Part shown: positions 34,958 to 42,976 of the stretch, piece by piece
Layout of the letters: each line of letters opens with the position of its first letter
Position numbering within the stretch: the stretch's first letter is position 1
Source of the DNA: Streptomyces sp. HPF1205
GTDB taxonomy: Bacteria; Actinomycetota; Actinomycetes; Streptomycetales; Streptomycetaceae
Length of the DNA: 64,000 nucleotides
Direction of reading: 5' to 3'
Assembly: GCF_020400825.1 (NCBI RefSeq)
Contig: NZ_JAINVH010000034.1
Location: forward strand, 25,216 to 89,215
Notes under the pieces: model-generated
What the model was told of the DNA's origin: nothing
The model's input: only the letters and a program-made list of their open reading frames with translations
The model's database searches: none
Program-made: the position numbers and the translations under genes

Positions 34958-36240
34958 CTGCCACCGCAACCCAGACCCCACCGCCGGCCGCGCCCCGTGT
35001 CTCGGGGGCGCCGCGCGGGCGGGTGAGGATGACCTTCCCCGTCGTCCTGCTGATCGTGGCGGCCTCGCTCGTCGCGGTCTCGGCCGTGCGCGCCATAGCC
35101 GGCGCCCACGACGTGACCTCCTCGGGGCAGATCGCCGGCGCCCTGTCCAGCGCCGTGCCGATCGGCCTCGCGGGCCTGGCCGGCCTGTGGTCGGAACGCG
35201 CGGGCGTGGTCAACATCGGCCTCGAAGGCATGATGATCTTCGGCACGTTCTTCGGCGCCTGGGCGGGCTGGCAGACCAACCCCTGGCTCGGGGTGCTCGC
35301 CGGCGTCCTCGGCGGCGCGCTCGGCGGCCTGGTCCACGCGATCGTCACCGTCACCTTCGGCGTCGACCACATCGTCGCCGGTGTCGCGATGAACATCCTG
35401 GCCGCGGGCGTCACCGCGTTCCTGGCCAAGCGCCTGTTCACCGGCGCCGACGCGGCCTCGAAGGGCGGCACGCCCAAGCAGTCCCCGCCGATGGACGACA
35501 TCAAGAACTTCACCGTGCCGGGCCTGTCGCACTGGCTGGCCACGATCGAGAAGCACCACTGGTTCCTGGTCTCCGACCTGGCCGGGATCGTCGGCGGCCT
35601 GGTCACCCACATCTCGGCGCTCACGCTGCTGTCGGTGGCGCTGTTCGTGCTCACCTTCTTCGTGCTGTGGCGCACCCCGTTCGGGCTGCGGCTGCGCTCG
35701 TGCGGCGAGAACCCGGCGGCGGCCGAGTCGCTGGGCGTGAACGTGTACACGTACAAGTACCTGGCCGTGATCATCTCGGGCGGGCTCGCCGGGCTCGGCG
35801 GGGTGTTCCTGGCCATCGGCACGCACTTCTACCTGGCCGGGCAGACCGGCGGCCGCGGCTACATCGGCCTGGCGGCCATGATCTTCGGCAACTGGCGCCC
35901 CGGCGGCCTGGCCATGGGCGCCGGCCTGTTCGGGTACGCCGACAGCCTGCAGCTGCGCAACGGCGGCTCGTCCGTGCACGCCCTGCTGCTCCTGCTGGCC
36001 GTACTGCTGCTGGTCATGGCGCTCTGGCGGTTCTACCGCGGCGCGCGCGTGGCTCCCGCGATCTCGCTGGGCTTCGCCGTGCTGCTGACGATCTGGTACC
36101 TGACCACCGACTCCGTCCCCGACCAGGTCGTCCAGGCGACGCCGTACGTGGCCACGCTGCTGGTCATGGCGCTGTCCGCGCAGCGCCTGCGGATGCCGAA
36201 GGCGGACGGGATCCCGTACCGGAAGGGACAGGGGACATGA
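34954..36240 (+). CDS. nucleoside ABC transporter permease 2
   Basis: 428 residues. GTG start overlapping the previous stop (GTGA). After a Pro-rich leader come about ten spans. GLAGLWSERAGVVNIGLEGMMIFGTF and FGVDHIVAGVAMNILAAG are the conserved permease segments, and AAMIFGNWRPGGLAMGAGLFGYADSLQL is typical of the second Bmp-system permease. Its stop overlaps the cytidine deaminase ATG, tying uptake to deamination. Confidence 0.93.
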   Translation: MTATATQTPPPAAPRVSGAPRGRVRMTFPVVLLIVAASLVAVSAVRAIAGAHDVTSSGQIAGALSSAVPIGLAGLAGLWSERAGVVNIGLEGMMIFGTFFGAWAGWQTNPWLGVLAGVLGGALGGLVHAIVTVTFGVDHIVAGVAMNILAAGVTAFLAKRLFTGADAASKGGTPKQSPPMDDIKNFTVPGLSHWLATIEKHHWFLVSDLAGIVGGLVTHISALTLLSVALFVLTFFVLWRTPFGLRLRSCGENPAAAESLGVNVYTYKYLAVIISGGLAGLGGVFLAIGTHFYLAGQTGGRGYIGLAAMIFGNWRPGGLAMGAGLFGYADSLQLRNGGSSVHALLLLLAVLLLVMALWRFYRGARVAPAISLGFAVLLTIWYLTTDSVPDQVVQATPYVATLLVMALSAQRLRMPKADGIPYRKGQGT

Positions 36241-36662
36241 CGCCGACGCCGTCCGCGACGCCCGCCGCCGGGGACGGCGTCGACTGGGAGGCACTGCGGG
36301 ACGCCGCGCGCACGGTCCGCGAGCGGGCGTACGTGCCGTACTCGCACTACCCGGTCGGCGCCGCGGCGCTGGTCGACGACGGGCGGGTGGTCGTCGGCTG
36401 CAACGTGGAGAACGCGTCCTACGGGGTCGGGCTGTGCGCCGAGTGCGGCCTGGTCTCGGCGCTGCACGCCTCCGGCGGCGGCCGCCTGGTCGCCTTCACG
36501 TGCGTCGACCTGCGCGGCGACGTGCTGATGCCGTGCGGCCGGTGCCGCCAGCTGCTGTGGGAGAACGGCGGGCCCGGCCTGCTGGTCGACACCGTCCGGG
36601 GGGTGCGCGGCATGCGCGAGGTGCTGCCGGACGCCTTCGGTCCGGAGGACCTGGAGCGGTGA
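36237..36662 (+). CDS. cdd: cytidine deaminase
   Basis: 141 residues. VGCNVENASYGVGLCAE holds the first zinc cysteine and catalytic glutamate (CAE). MPCGRCRQLLWE supplies the PCxxC zinc cysteines, the arrangement of tetrameric cytidine deaminases. YVPYSHYPVGAAAL binds substrate. It converts cytidine and deoxycytidine to uridine and deoxyuridine. The ATG overlaps the stop of permease 2 (ATGA), so it is translated with the importer. Confidence 0.95.
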   Translation: MTPTPSATPAAGDGVDWEALRDAARTVRERAYVPYSHYPVGAAALVDDGRVVVGCNVENASYGVGLCAECGLVSALHASGGGRLVAFTCVDLRGDVLMPCGRCRQLLWENGGPGLLVDTVRGVRGMREVLPDAFGPEDLER

Positions 36663-36822
36663 CGGCCCGGTCAGGGCCCGATGCGAACCGGGAGCCCCGG
36701 TGAGTCCCCGACCGGCCACCGGCAAGTCCGCGACGCACGACCGACGCACCACCGACGCACGACCGACGAACCACCGATGAACCACCCTTGAGTCAGCGAC
36801 GAGCGAGGAAACCCAGGACGCC

Positions 36823-38100
36823 ATGGACGCCATTTCCGTCATCCGTACGAAGCGGGACCGCGGCCGGCTCAGCGACGAGCAGATCGACTGGGTGATCGAC
36901 GCCTACACCAGGGGCGCGGTCGCGGACGAGCAGATGTCCGCGCTGGCCATGGCCGTCCTGCTCAACGGCATGGACCGGGCCGAGATCGCCCGCTGGACGG
37001 CCGCGATGATCGCCTCGGGGGAGCGGATGGACTTCTCCGGGCTGACCCGGCCCACCGCCGACAAGCACTCGACGGGCGGCGTCGGCGACAAGATCACCCT
37101 GCCATTGGCGCCGCTGGTGGCCGCGTGCGGCGCCGCCGTACCGCAGCTTTCCGGGCGCGGCCTCGGCCACACCGGCGGCACCCTGGACAAGCTGGAGTCC
37201 GTCCCCGGCTGGCGGGCGTCGCTGGCAGGCGACGAGATGCTGTCCGTACTCGACGAGGTCGGCGCGGTGATCTGCGCGGCCGGGGACGGGCTCGCCCCGG
37301 CCGACAAGAAGCTCTACGCCCTGCGGGACGTCACGGGCACGGTCGAGTCGATCCCGCTGATCGCCTCCTCGATCATGTCCAAGAAGATCGCCGAGGGCAC
37401 GGGCTCGCTGGTGCTGGACGTGAAGGTCGGCTCCGGCGCCTTCATGAAGTCCCTGGCGGACGCGCGGGAACTGGCCGCCACCATGGTGGGGCTCGGCACC
37501 GACCACGGCGTGCGCACCGTCGCGCTCCTCACCGACATGTCCGTCCCGCTCGGCCTGACCGCCGGCAACGCCCTCGAAGTGCGCGAGTCGGTCGAGGTGC
37601 TGGCCGGCGGCGGCCCCGCGGACGTGGTCGAGCTGACCCTCGCGCTGGCCCGCGAGATGCTCGCCGCCGCCGGGCTGCCCGACGCCGACCCGGCCAGGGC
37701 ACTCGCCGACGGCTCCGCGATGGACGTGTGGCGCCGCATGATCCGCGCCCAGGGCGGCGACCCCGACGCTCCCCTCCCGGTCGCGCGCGAGACGCACGTG
37801 GTGACGGCGCCCTCCTCCGGCGTCCTGGCCTCCCTGGACGCCTACGCGGTCGGCGTGGCCGCCTGGCGCCTGGGCGCGGGCCGCGCCCGCAAGGAGGACC
37901 CCGTGCAGGCCGGCGCGGGCATCACCCTGCACGCCAAGCCGGGCGACGAGGTGACCGCGGGCCGGCCCCTGCTGACCCTCCACACGGACACCCCGGAGAA
38001 GTTCGCCTACGCCGAGGAGGCCCTGGCGGGCGCGTTCACGGTCTCCCCGGCGGGCACGGACGTCGCCAGGACCCCGCTGATCCTGGACCGCATCGCGTAG
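36823..38100 (+). CDS. deoA: thymidine/pyrimidine-nucleoside phosphorylase
   Basis: 425 residues. The family signature SGRGLGHTGGTLDKLESVPG is near residue 110. KHSTGGVGDKITLPLAPLVAACG binds phosphate, and the C-terminal barrel-sandwich domain has GAGITLHAKPGDEVTAGRPLLTLHT. It cleaves thymidine or uridine to the base and (deoxy)ribose-1-phosphate. The 160-bp gap after cdd has degenerate ACCGACGCACGA repeats (36727-36787) but no operator, so it is probably read through from the importer operon. Confidence 0.95.
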   Translation: MDAISVIRTKRDRGRLSDEQIDWVIDAYTRGAVADEQMSALAMAVLLNGMDRAEIARWTAAMIASGERMDFSGLTRPTADKHSTGGVGDKITLPLAPLVAACGAAVPQLSGRGLGHTGGTLDKLESVPGWRASLAGDEMLSVLDEVGAVICAAGDGLAPADKKLYALRDVTGTVESIPLIASSIMSKKIAEGTGSLVLDVKVGSGAFMKSLADARELAATMVGLGTDHGVRTVALLTDMSVPLGLTAGNALEVRESVEVLAGGGPADVVELTLALAREMLAAAGLPDADPARALADGSAMDVWRRMIRAQGGDPDAPLPVARETHVVTAPSSGVLASLDAYAVGVAAWRLGAGRARKEDPVQAGAGITLHAKPGDEVTAGRPLLTLHTDTPEKFAYAEEALAGAFTVSPAGTDVARTPLILDRIA

Positions 38101-38112
38101 CGGAGGGCGGCG

Positions 38113-38150
38113 GCGCCGCCCGGCGGGGGCGCACCGCCGCCCGGCGGCGC
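38113..38150 (+). terminator. hairpin at the end of the nucleoside operon
   Basis: GCGCCGCC (38113-38120) pairs with GGCGGCGC (38143-38150), and the pairing can extend inward to about 15 of 17 positions. It starts 13 bp after the deoA stop and is followed by GGGCCCTTTCC. It probably ends the bmpA-to-deoA transcription unit. Confidence 0.65.
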
Positions 38151-38214
38151 GGGCCCTTTCCGGCCGGGCGGGCGGAACCGGAACCGCCGGGCCGGTGCGG
38201 GCGTCATTGAGGGC

Positions 38215-38790
38215 GTGCAGCCTGCGAGCTCGATGCCCAAGGTGCGCGCGGTCGGGCTGCTGCTCACCGCCGCGTACCTGACGTTCGTGGGGTGGCTGCT
38301 GCTTCGCCCGCATTACGTGGCGTGGGTGCCCGCGCCCAACCTCAGTCCGCTCGGCACCATCCGGGCCGACCTGCGGATGGGGCCCGGGCAGGCGGTGCGC
38401 AGGATAGGGGAGGGGCTGGCGCTGCTCGCGCCGCTGGGCGTGCTGCTGCCGGCGGCCGGCGGCCGGGTCACGACCTCCGCCTTCGCCTCGTTCGCGCGGA
38501 CGGTGTTCGCCGCGCTGATGATCTCGCTGTCCGTGGAGTTCCTGCAGACGCTCGTGCCCGGCCAGCTCTTCGACGTGGACGCGCTGCTGCTCAACACCAC
38601 CGGCGCCGCCCTCGCCCACCTGCTCGTCGTGCCCGGGGCGCGGCGCAGGCTGCGGCAGCGCGAAGCCGCGGCCCCCGCCGGAACCGCACGGCGGGAGGAC
38701 GCGGCTCACGTGGGCGGCGGCGCGCCCGGCAAGGCGCGTGCCGCGGTGCGCTACACGGCGCGTGACGAGGACACGGCAGACGTCAGCTGA
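38215..38790 (+). CDS. VanZ-like membrane protein
   Basis: 191 residues from the GTG at 38215 (an ATG at 38233 is the alternative; neither has a strong ribosome site). Four or five membrane spans: VGLLLTAAYLTFVGWLLLRP, IGEGLALLAPLGVLLPAAGG, TVFAALMISLSVEFLQTLVPG and VDALLLNTTGAALAHLLVV. The LSVEFLQ...FDVDALLLNTTG segment is the VanZ hallmark. Such proteins occur in teicoplanin resistance, but most Streptomyces members have no known role. It overlaps the convergent small secreted protein gene by 8 bp at the stops. Confidence 0.85.
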   Translation: MQPASSMPKVRAVGLLLTAAYLTFVGWLLLRPHYVAWVPAPNLSPLGTIRADLRMGPGQAVRRIGEGLALLAPLGVLLPAAGGRVTTSAFASFARTVFAALMISLSVEFLQTLVPGQLFDVDALLLNTTGAALAHLLVVPGARRRLRQREAAAPAGTARREDAAHVGGGAPGKARAAVRYTARDEDTADVS

Positions 38791-39097
38791 GGGCGGAGGC
38801 GCCCACCGGCAGGCCGCCGAGGAGGCCGGTGACGGGCGCGACCTGGTTGCCGGACAGGTGGTTGCCGGACGGCAGCAGGCCGCTGGTGGGCAGCGCGGAC
38901 GTGCCGTTGGCCAGCGCGGACTGGGCTCCGGCGGTGGTGCTGGCGGCGCCGGGCACCAGGTTGGTGGCCGAGCCGACCGGCAGCGAGCTCAGCACGTCGG
39001 CGGGGGCGGGGGCGGCCGAGGCCGAGCCGGCCGCCGCGGCCACGGCGGCGAGTCCCAGTGCGGTGGTGGTCAGGGTCTTCTTGGTTCGCGTTCGCAT
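38783..39097 (-). CDS. small secreted protein
   Basis: 104 residues. The signal peptide MRTRTKKTLTTTALGLAAVA ends near ASAAPAPA. The mature 70 residues are rich in Ser, Ala, Leu and Gly with GLLP/GLLGGLPVG-like turns and contain no cysteine. I do not recognise a family; similar Ser/Leu/Gly-rich exported proteins are common in Streptomyces, including the one at 49624-50013. No function can be assigned. Confidence 0.75.
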   Translation of the reverse strand: MRTRTKKTLTTTALGLAAVAAAAGSASAAPAPADVLSSLPVGSATNLVPGAASTTAGAQSALANGTSALPTSGLLPSGNHLSGNQVAPVTGLLGGLPVGASALS

Positions 39098-39218
39098 AAC
39101 CGCGGAACGTAGTCAGCCCCTCACCGCGGGTGCAAGCCGCTCGCGCCCCGCCCGGCGCCGCGGGAAGCCGGTGCGGGCCGCCCCGGGCGCCGCCGCCGCG
39201 GCCGTCGGCCCGCCGTCC

Positions 39219-40409
39219 TCACTCCCGCGTCGCGGCGGAATCCCTGGCCACGGGGGGTACGGCCGAACCGGGCCCGAACAGCCACTCGGCCTTCAGCTCG
39301 GCGTACCCGGGCTTGATCACCTCGTTGATCATCGCCAGACGTTCATCAAAAGGAATGAACGCGGACTTCATGGCATTGACGGTGAACCACTGCATGTCGT
39401 CGAGCGTGTAGCCGAAGGCCTCGACGAGGTGCTCGAACTCCCGGCTCATGCTCGTGCCGGACATCAGCCGGTTGTCGGTGTTGACGGTGACCCGGAAGTG
39501 CAGGCTCCGCAGCAGCCCGATGGGGTGCTCGCGGTACGAGGCGGCCGCCCCCGTCTGCAGGTTCGAGGTCGGGCACATCTCCAGCGGCACCCGCTTGTCG
39601 CGCACGTACGAGGCCAGTCGGCCCAGCTTCACCGCGCCGCCCTCGCCGGGCGCCACCTGGATGTCGTCGATGATCCGCACCCCGTGGCCGAGCCGGTCCG
39701 CCCCGCACCACTGCAGCGCCTGCCAGATCGACGGAAGGCCGAACGCCTCGCCGGCGTGGATGGTGAAGTGGTTGTTCTCCCGCTTGAGGTACTCGAAGGC
39801 GTCCAGGTGCCGGGTGGGCGGGTAACCGGCCTCCGCGCCCGCGATGTCGAAGCCGACCACGCCCAGGTCCCGGTAGCGGTTGGCGAGTTCGGCGATCTCC
39901 TGGGAGCGGGCGGCGTGCCGCATCGCCGTCAGGAGCGCCCCCACCCTGATCCGGTTGCCGGCCTGCCTGGCCCGCCGCTCGCCGTGCCGGAAGCCCTCGT
40001 TCACCGCCTCGACGACCTGCTCCAGGCTGAGCCCGCCCTCCAGGTGCTGCTCGGGTGCGTACCGCACCTCCGCGTAGACCACGCCGTCGGCGGCCAGGTC
40101 CTCGGCGCACTCGGCCGCCACCCGGACCAGGCCCTCCCGGGTCTGCATCACCGCGCAGGTGTGCGCGAAGGTCTCCAGGTACCGCTCCAGCGACCCGGAG
40201 TCGGCGGCCTCGCGGAACCATGCGCCGAGCCTGCCGGGGTCGGTCTCCGGCAGCGCGGTGTAGCCGCAGTCGCGCGCGAGGTCCACGATCGTGCCCGGCC
40301 GCAGGCCGCCGTCCAGGTGGTCGTGCAGCAGCACCTTCGGGGCGCGGCGGATCTGCTCCGGGGTCGGGAGCGCCGGGTGGGGCGAAAGGGACGGGATCGC
40401 GGTGTTCAT
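39219..40409 (-). CDS. add: adenosine deaminase
   Basis: 396 residues from the ATG at 40409 (an in-frame GTG at 40418 is possible). LLHDHLDGGLRPGTIVDLA has the HxH zinc motif. FTIHAGEAFG provides the zinc histidine and catalytic glutamate. RLGHGVRI and VTVNTDNRLMSGTS carry the remaining catalytic His and Asp. It converts adenosine and deoxyadenosine to inosine forms. The perfect CTACGCGCGTAG palindrome is 18 bp upstream, overlapping the probable promoter; TACCGT lies 6 nt before the ATG's preceding bases. Confidence 0.95.
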   Translation of the reverse strand: MNTAIPSLSPHPALPTPEQIRRAPKVLLHDHLDGGLRPGTIVDLARDCGYTALPETDPGRLGAWFREAADSGSLERYLETFAHTCAVMQTREGLVRVAAECAEDLAADGVVYAEVRYAPEQHLEGGLSLEQVVEAVNEGFRHGERRARQAGNRIRVGALLTAMRHAARSQEIAELANRYRDLGVVGFDIAGAEAGYPPTRHLDAFEYLKRENNHFTIHAGEAFGLPSIWQALQWCGADRLGHGVRIIDDIQVAPGEGGAVKLGRLASYVRDKRVPLEMCPTSNLQTGAAASYREHPIGLLRSLHFRVTVNTDNRLMSGTSMSREFEHLVEAFGYTLDDMQWFTVNAMKSAFIPFDERLAMINEVIKPGYAELKAEWLFGPGSAVPPVARDSAATRE

Positions 40410-40426
40410 ACGGTCCACGGTAGTCC

Positions 40427-40438
40427 CTACGCGCGTAG
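40427..40438. promoter_or_regulatory. CTACGCGCGTAG operator shared by add and a divergent hydrolase
   Basis: A perfect palindrome lies 18 bp upstream of the add start and 73 bp upstream of the divergent alpha/beta-hydrolase start. Its position near the add promoter suggests repression. Confidence 0.75.
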
Positions 40439-40511
40439 ACAGCTCACGAACTGCCAACAATTTTCCGCCTGGCCATACAGCGCACACCCGGTCTTCTGCC
40501 ATGGTTGCGCC

Positions 40512-41384
40512 ATGGCATCGCAAGCTTTACCGGCACGCGGCGCCCGGCTGGGACGGCCGGTCGCGCCCGGGCTGGTGCCCGGCTTCGTCCCCGCGCTGTC
40601 GCCCGCGTCGAAAGGCGCGCGGGCCGACGGCGCTCGCGGCGGCGCGGCCCGGCAGGCGTCCCGCTCCCTGCCGCGCCGGAGCGACCCCGGTGACGACACC
40701 ACCGTGCGCGCCGTCGTCCTCGCGCTGCCCGGCGGCGACGCCCTCAGCACGCGCCGCCGCTCGCCCGTGGCCGCCGCCATGATGTGGCCGCTGGCCCGCC
40801 ACCTGGTGCGCGAGGGGCTGGACGACGGTGTGGCGGCGCACGTGGTGCACTACCGCTTCCGCGGCTGGAACGGCGGCCACGCGCACCCCGCCGAGGACGC
40901 CGAGTGGGCCGTCGGCGAGGCGGTGCGCCGCTACGGCGACGTGCCGGTGTGCCTGGTCGGCATGGACATGGGCGCGCGGGCCGCGCTGCACGCCGCCGGC
41001 CATCCCGCCGTCAACTCCGTCGTCGCGCTGGCCCCGTGGCTGCCCGGCGGGCCGGAACCGGAGCCGGTCAGGCAACTGGCGGGCCGGCGCGTCCTGCTCG
41101 TGCACGGCACCGACGACGACGTCACCGCCCCCGAGCTGTCCTACCGGCTCGCCGAGCGGGCCAAGAAGGCCAACCGCGACGTGTGCCGCTTCGAGGTCCA
41201 CTCCGACGGGCACGGCCTCCACCAGCACCGTGCCGAGGTCTTCGCCCTCACCGCCGACTTCGTCCTCGGCTCCCTCCTGGACCGCCCCTACGCGCGTCCG
41301 GTCACCGACGCCCTGGCAGCGCCCCCGCCGCTGGGCCTGCGCATGCCCCTGGCGGCGGGCTTCGGCCGCTCCCTGCGGCACTGA
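40512..41384 (+). CDS. alpha/beta hydrolase with GxDxG nucleophile elbow
   Basis: 290 residues. A basic Ala/Gly-rich leader of about 60 residues (no clear signal peptide) precedes AVVLALPGGDALSTRR. The elbow reads CLVGMDMGARAAL, with aspartate in place of serine; LLVHGTDDDVTAP gives the acid and SDGHGLHQH the histidine. This is a complete Asp-Asp-His set, not a degraded triad, and appears normal in this actinobacterial group. Substrate unknown. It is divergent from add and shares the palindrome, which hints at co-control. Confidence 0.8.
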   Translation: MASQALPARGARLGRPVAPGLVPGFVPALSPASKGARADGARGGAARQASRSLPRRSDPGDDTTVRAVVLALPGGDALSTRRRSPVAAAMMWPLARHLVREGLDDGVAAHVVHYRFRGWNGGHAHPAEDAEWAVGEAVRRYGDVPVCLVGMDMGARAALHAAGHPAVNSVVALAPWLPGGPEPEPVRQLAGRRVLLVHGTDDDVTAPELSYRLAERAKKANRDVCRFEVHSDGHGLHQHRAEVFALTADFVLGSLLDRPYARPVTDALAAPPPLGLRMPLAAGFGRSLRH

Positions 41385-41448
41385 GGTCCGGCCGAGGTCG
41401 CGGCGGTCCCGCCGGTTCGCCGGAGGTGCCGCCGGGCGGGAGCGGACA

Positions 41449-42174
41449 ATGGGACGCATGGGCGGTCCGGAACGGCGGGTGGTCCGGGCGGGCGCGATCG
41501 CACGGCGGTCGGCGGCCGCGGGGCTGGCGTGGTGCCTGCTGACGGGGTCCGCGGCGGTACGGGCGGCGCTGTCCGGCATCCCCGCGAACCCCCGGCTGCG
41601 CCGCGCGGTCCGCTCCCGCCGCGCGGATCGCGCCCGGCACGCCGCCGAGGCCGAGGTGCGGGCGCGCCTGGCCGCCCTCACCGCCGCGATGCCGTCCGCC
41701 CGGCCCGCCTTCACCGCCTTCGAGGACCGCGCGGTACGCGAACCCCGTTTCGTCCCGCGGCTCTTCCCGCCCCCCAAGGGGACCCCACCCGCCCCGGCCG
41801 CCCTGCGCGCGACCCTCCACGCGACGGCGTACCTGGGTTTCCCCTCCGTGCGGGAGGCGGTACGGGAACTCGCCGCGGCCGGCCGCTTCCCGGACGACGA
41901 CTCCTTCGCGGGGCCCGGGCCCCGCGAACGCGTCACCCGGGACCTGCCGGACCGGCCGCTGCCCGAGCACGCCTTCGGCTCCGGGCAGGGGCGGCGGGTG
42001 ATCCTGTACCGCGCCTTCGTGGAACCGCCGGGTGCGACCGTGGCCGCCGTGCGCGGCAGGCACGGCGCGGTGGTCCGCTGGACCTGCCAGGTCACGTACC
42101 TGACGGTGCGGCGATGGCCGGTGCTGCGGCGGCTCGCCGAAAGGAGCCGGGGCCGGGGCATGGGCGGGGGCTGA
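41449..42174 (+). CDS. conserved actinobacterial protein of unknown function
   Basis: 241 residues from the ATG at 41449 (GGGAG 6 nt upstream); an ATG at 41458 behind GACAAT could be a leaderless start. One hydrophobic N-terminal stretch (AAAGLAWCLLTGSAAVRAAL) is followed by a basic segment. The C-terminal half (FPSVREAVRELAAAGRFP, then QGRRVILYRAFV and TYLTVRRWPVLRRL) looks globular. I do not recognise the family. It is convergent with the lipoprotein of the afsQ operon. Confidence 0.6.
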   Translation: MGRMGGPERRVVRAGAIARRSAAAGLAWCLLTGSAAVRAALSGIPANPRLRRAVRSRRADRARHAAEAEVRARLAALTAAMPSARPAFTAFEDRAVREPRFVPRLFPPPKGTPPAPAALRATLHATAYLGFPSVREAVRELAAAGRFPDDDSFAGPGPRERVTRDLPDRPLPEHAFGSGQGRRVILYRAFVEPPGATVAAVRGRHGAVVRWTCQVTYLTVRRWPVLRRLAERSRGRGMGGG

Positions 42175-42205
42175 GGCCGGGACCGGGCCCCGCGGGCGCG
42201 GTCCC

Positions 42206-42976
42206 TCAGCGCACCGCCCTGCCCGCCGTCGAGCCCGCGTCCGGGCGGCTGCGCAGGTCGGAGGTGCACGTGTAGGAGCGGGGCGCGGACGGGGAGGGGC
42301 CGGCCAGGACGACCGAGCGGGCCGGGGCGGACGGCGACGGGTCGGTCAGGGTGCACACGATCTGGGCCAGGGCGAAGGACGGCAGGTCGTCGAGGGGCGC
42401 GTTCAGGCGCAAGGTGCCGGGCGGATCGCCTTTGCGGGCCGGGGCGAGCCCCAGCGAACCCGGCACGGCGCTCAGGAAGCCCGCGGCGGCTTCCGCGGGC
42501 AGCGGGGCGCTCTGGAGCTGGGCCAGCAGCGAGCGGGCGTCGGACCGTACCGTCAGCAGCCGCTTCACGGGCGCGATCTGCATCCCGCACACCAGGTAGA
42601 CGGACCGCTGGACCAGCGGCCGGCCGGTCTGCGCCGCGGGCGTGGGAACCGGCGCCGCACATGCCGAGCGCGAGGGCGCAGGGCCCGCGTCGACCGGCAC
42701 CGAGGTGTTGCGGATGCCGCACCCCGCCAGCGCCGCGCCGAGCACGGCGGCCAGCGCGGCCAGCCCGGCCGCCCGTACGTACCGGCTCGTCCGCTCGCAC
42801 CGGCTCGCCCGTACGTACCGGCTCGTACGCCCGTAGACACTCGTACGCCCGTACCGGCTCGCCCGGTCGTCCGCGGCCCGCCGCGTGCCCGCCACCGGAA
42901 CCGCGTTCGTCCGCTCGCGCCTGTCCGTCGTCCCGCGCGTGTCCGTGGCCCGGCGCGCGTCACCTGCCGCCCTCAC
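42206..42976 (-). CDS. lipoprotein encoded with afsQ1/afsQ2, unusual Arg-rich leader
   Basis: 256 residues from the GTG at 42976, which overlaps the afsQ2 stop (GTGA) with GGAGG upstream. The lipobox AALAGC lies at about residue 74, after an Arg-rich leader with repeated RTSxYGRTS/RYVRAS units, far longer than a normal lipoprotein n-region. The exported part has two Cys pairs and no known catalytic motif. It resembles the 'lipoprotein' gene that follows afsQ2 in S. coelicolor as I remember it. It may sense or modulate the envelope signal read by AfsQ2. Confidence 0.75.
   Translation of the reverse strand: MRAAGDARRATDTRGTTDRRERTNAVPVAGTRRAADDRASRYGRTSVYGRTSRYVRASRCERTSRYVRAAGLAALAAVLGAALAGCGIRNTSVPVDAGPAPSRSACAAPVPTPAAQTGRPLVQRSVYLVCGMQIAPVKRLLTVRSDARSLLAQLQSAPLPAEAAAGFLSAVPGSLGLAPARKGDPPGTLRLNAPLDDLPSFALAQIVCTLTDPSPSAPARSVVLAGPSPSAPRSYTCTSDLRSRPDAGSTAGRAVR
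42771..42860 (-). repeat. degenerate tandem repeats within the lipoprotein leader
   Basis: Units of about 18-27 bp built on CGTACGTACCGGCTCG and CGTACGCCCGTA recur through this stretch. In the lipoprotein frame they encode repeated R(Y/C)-x-RTS blocks before the signal sequence. In-frame slippage would lengthen or shorten the leader. Confidence 0.65.

Noticed and set aside
41288..41300. Partial TACGCGCGT match inside the hydrolase gene
   Set aside because: It lacks the closing AG half, lies in coding sequence and is far from a promoter.
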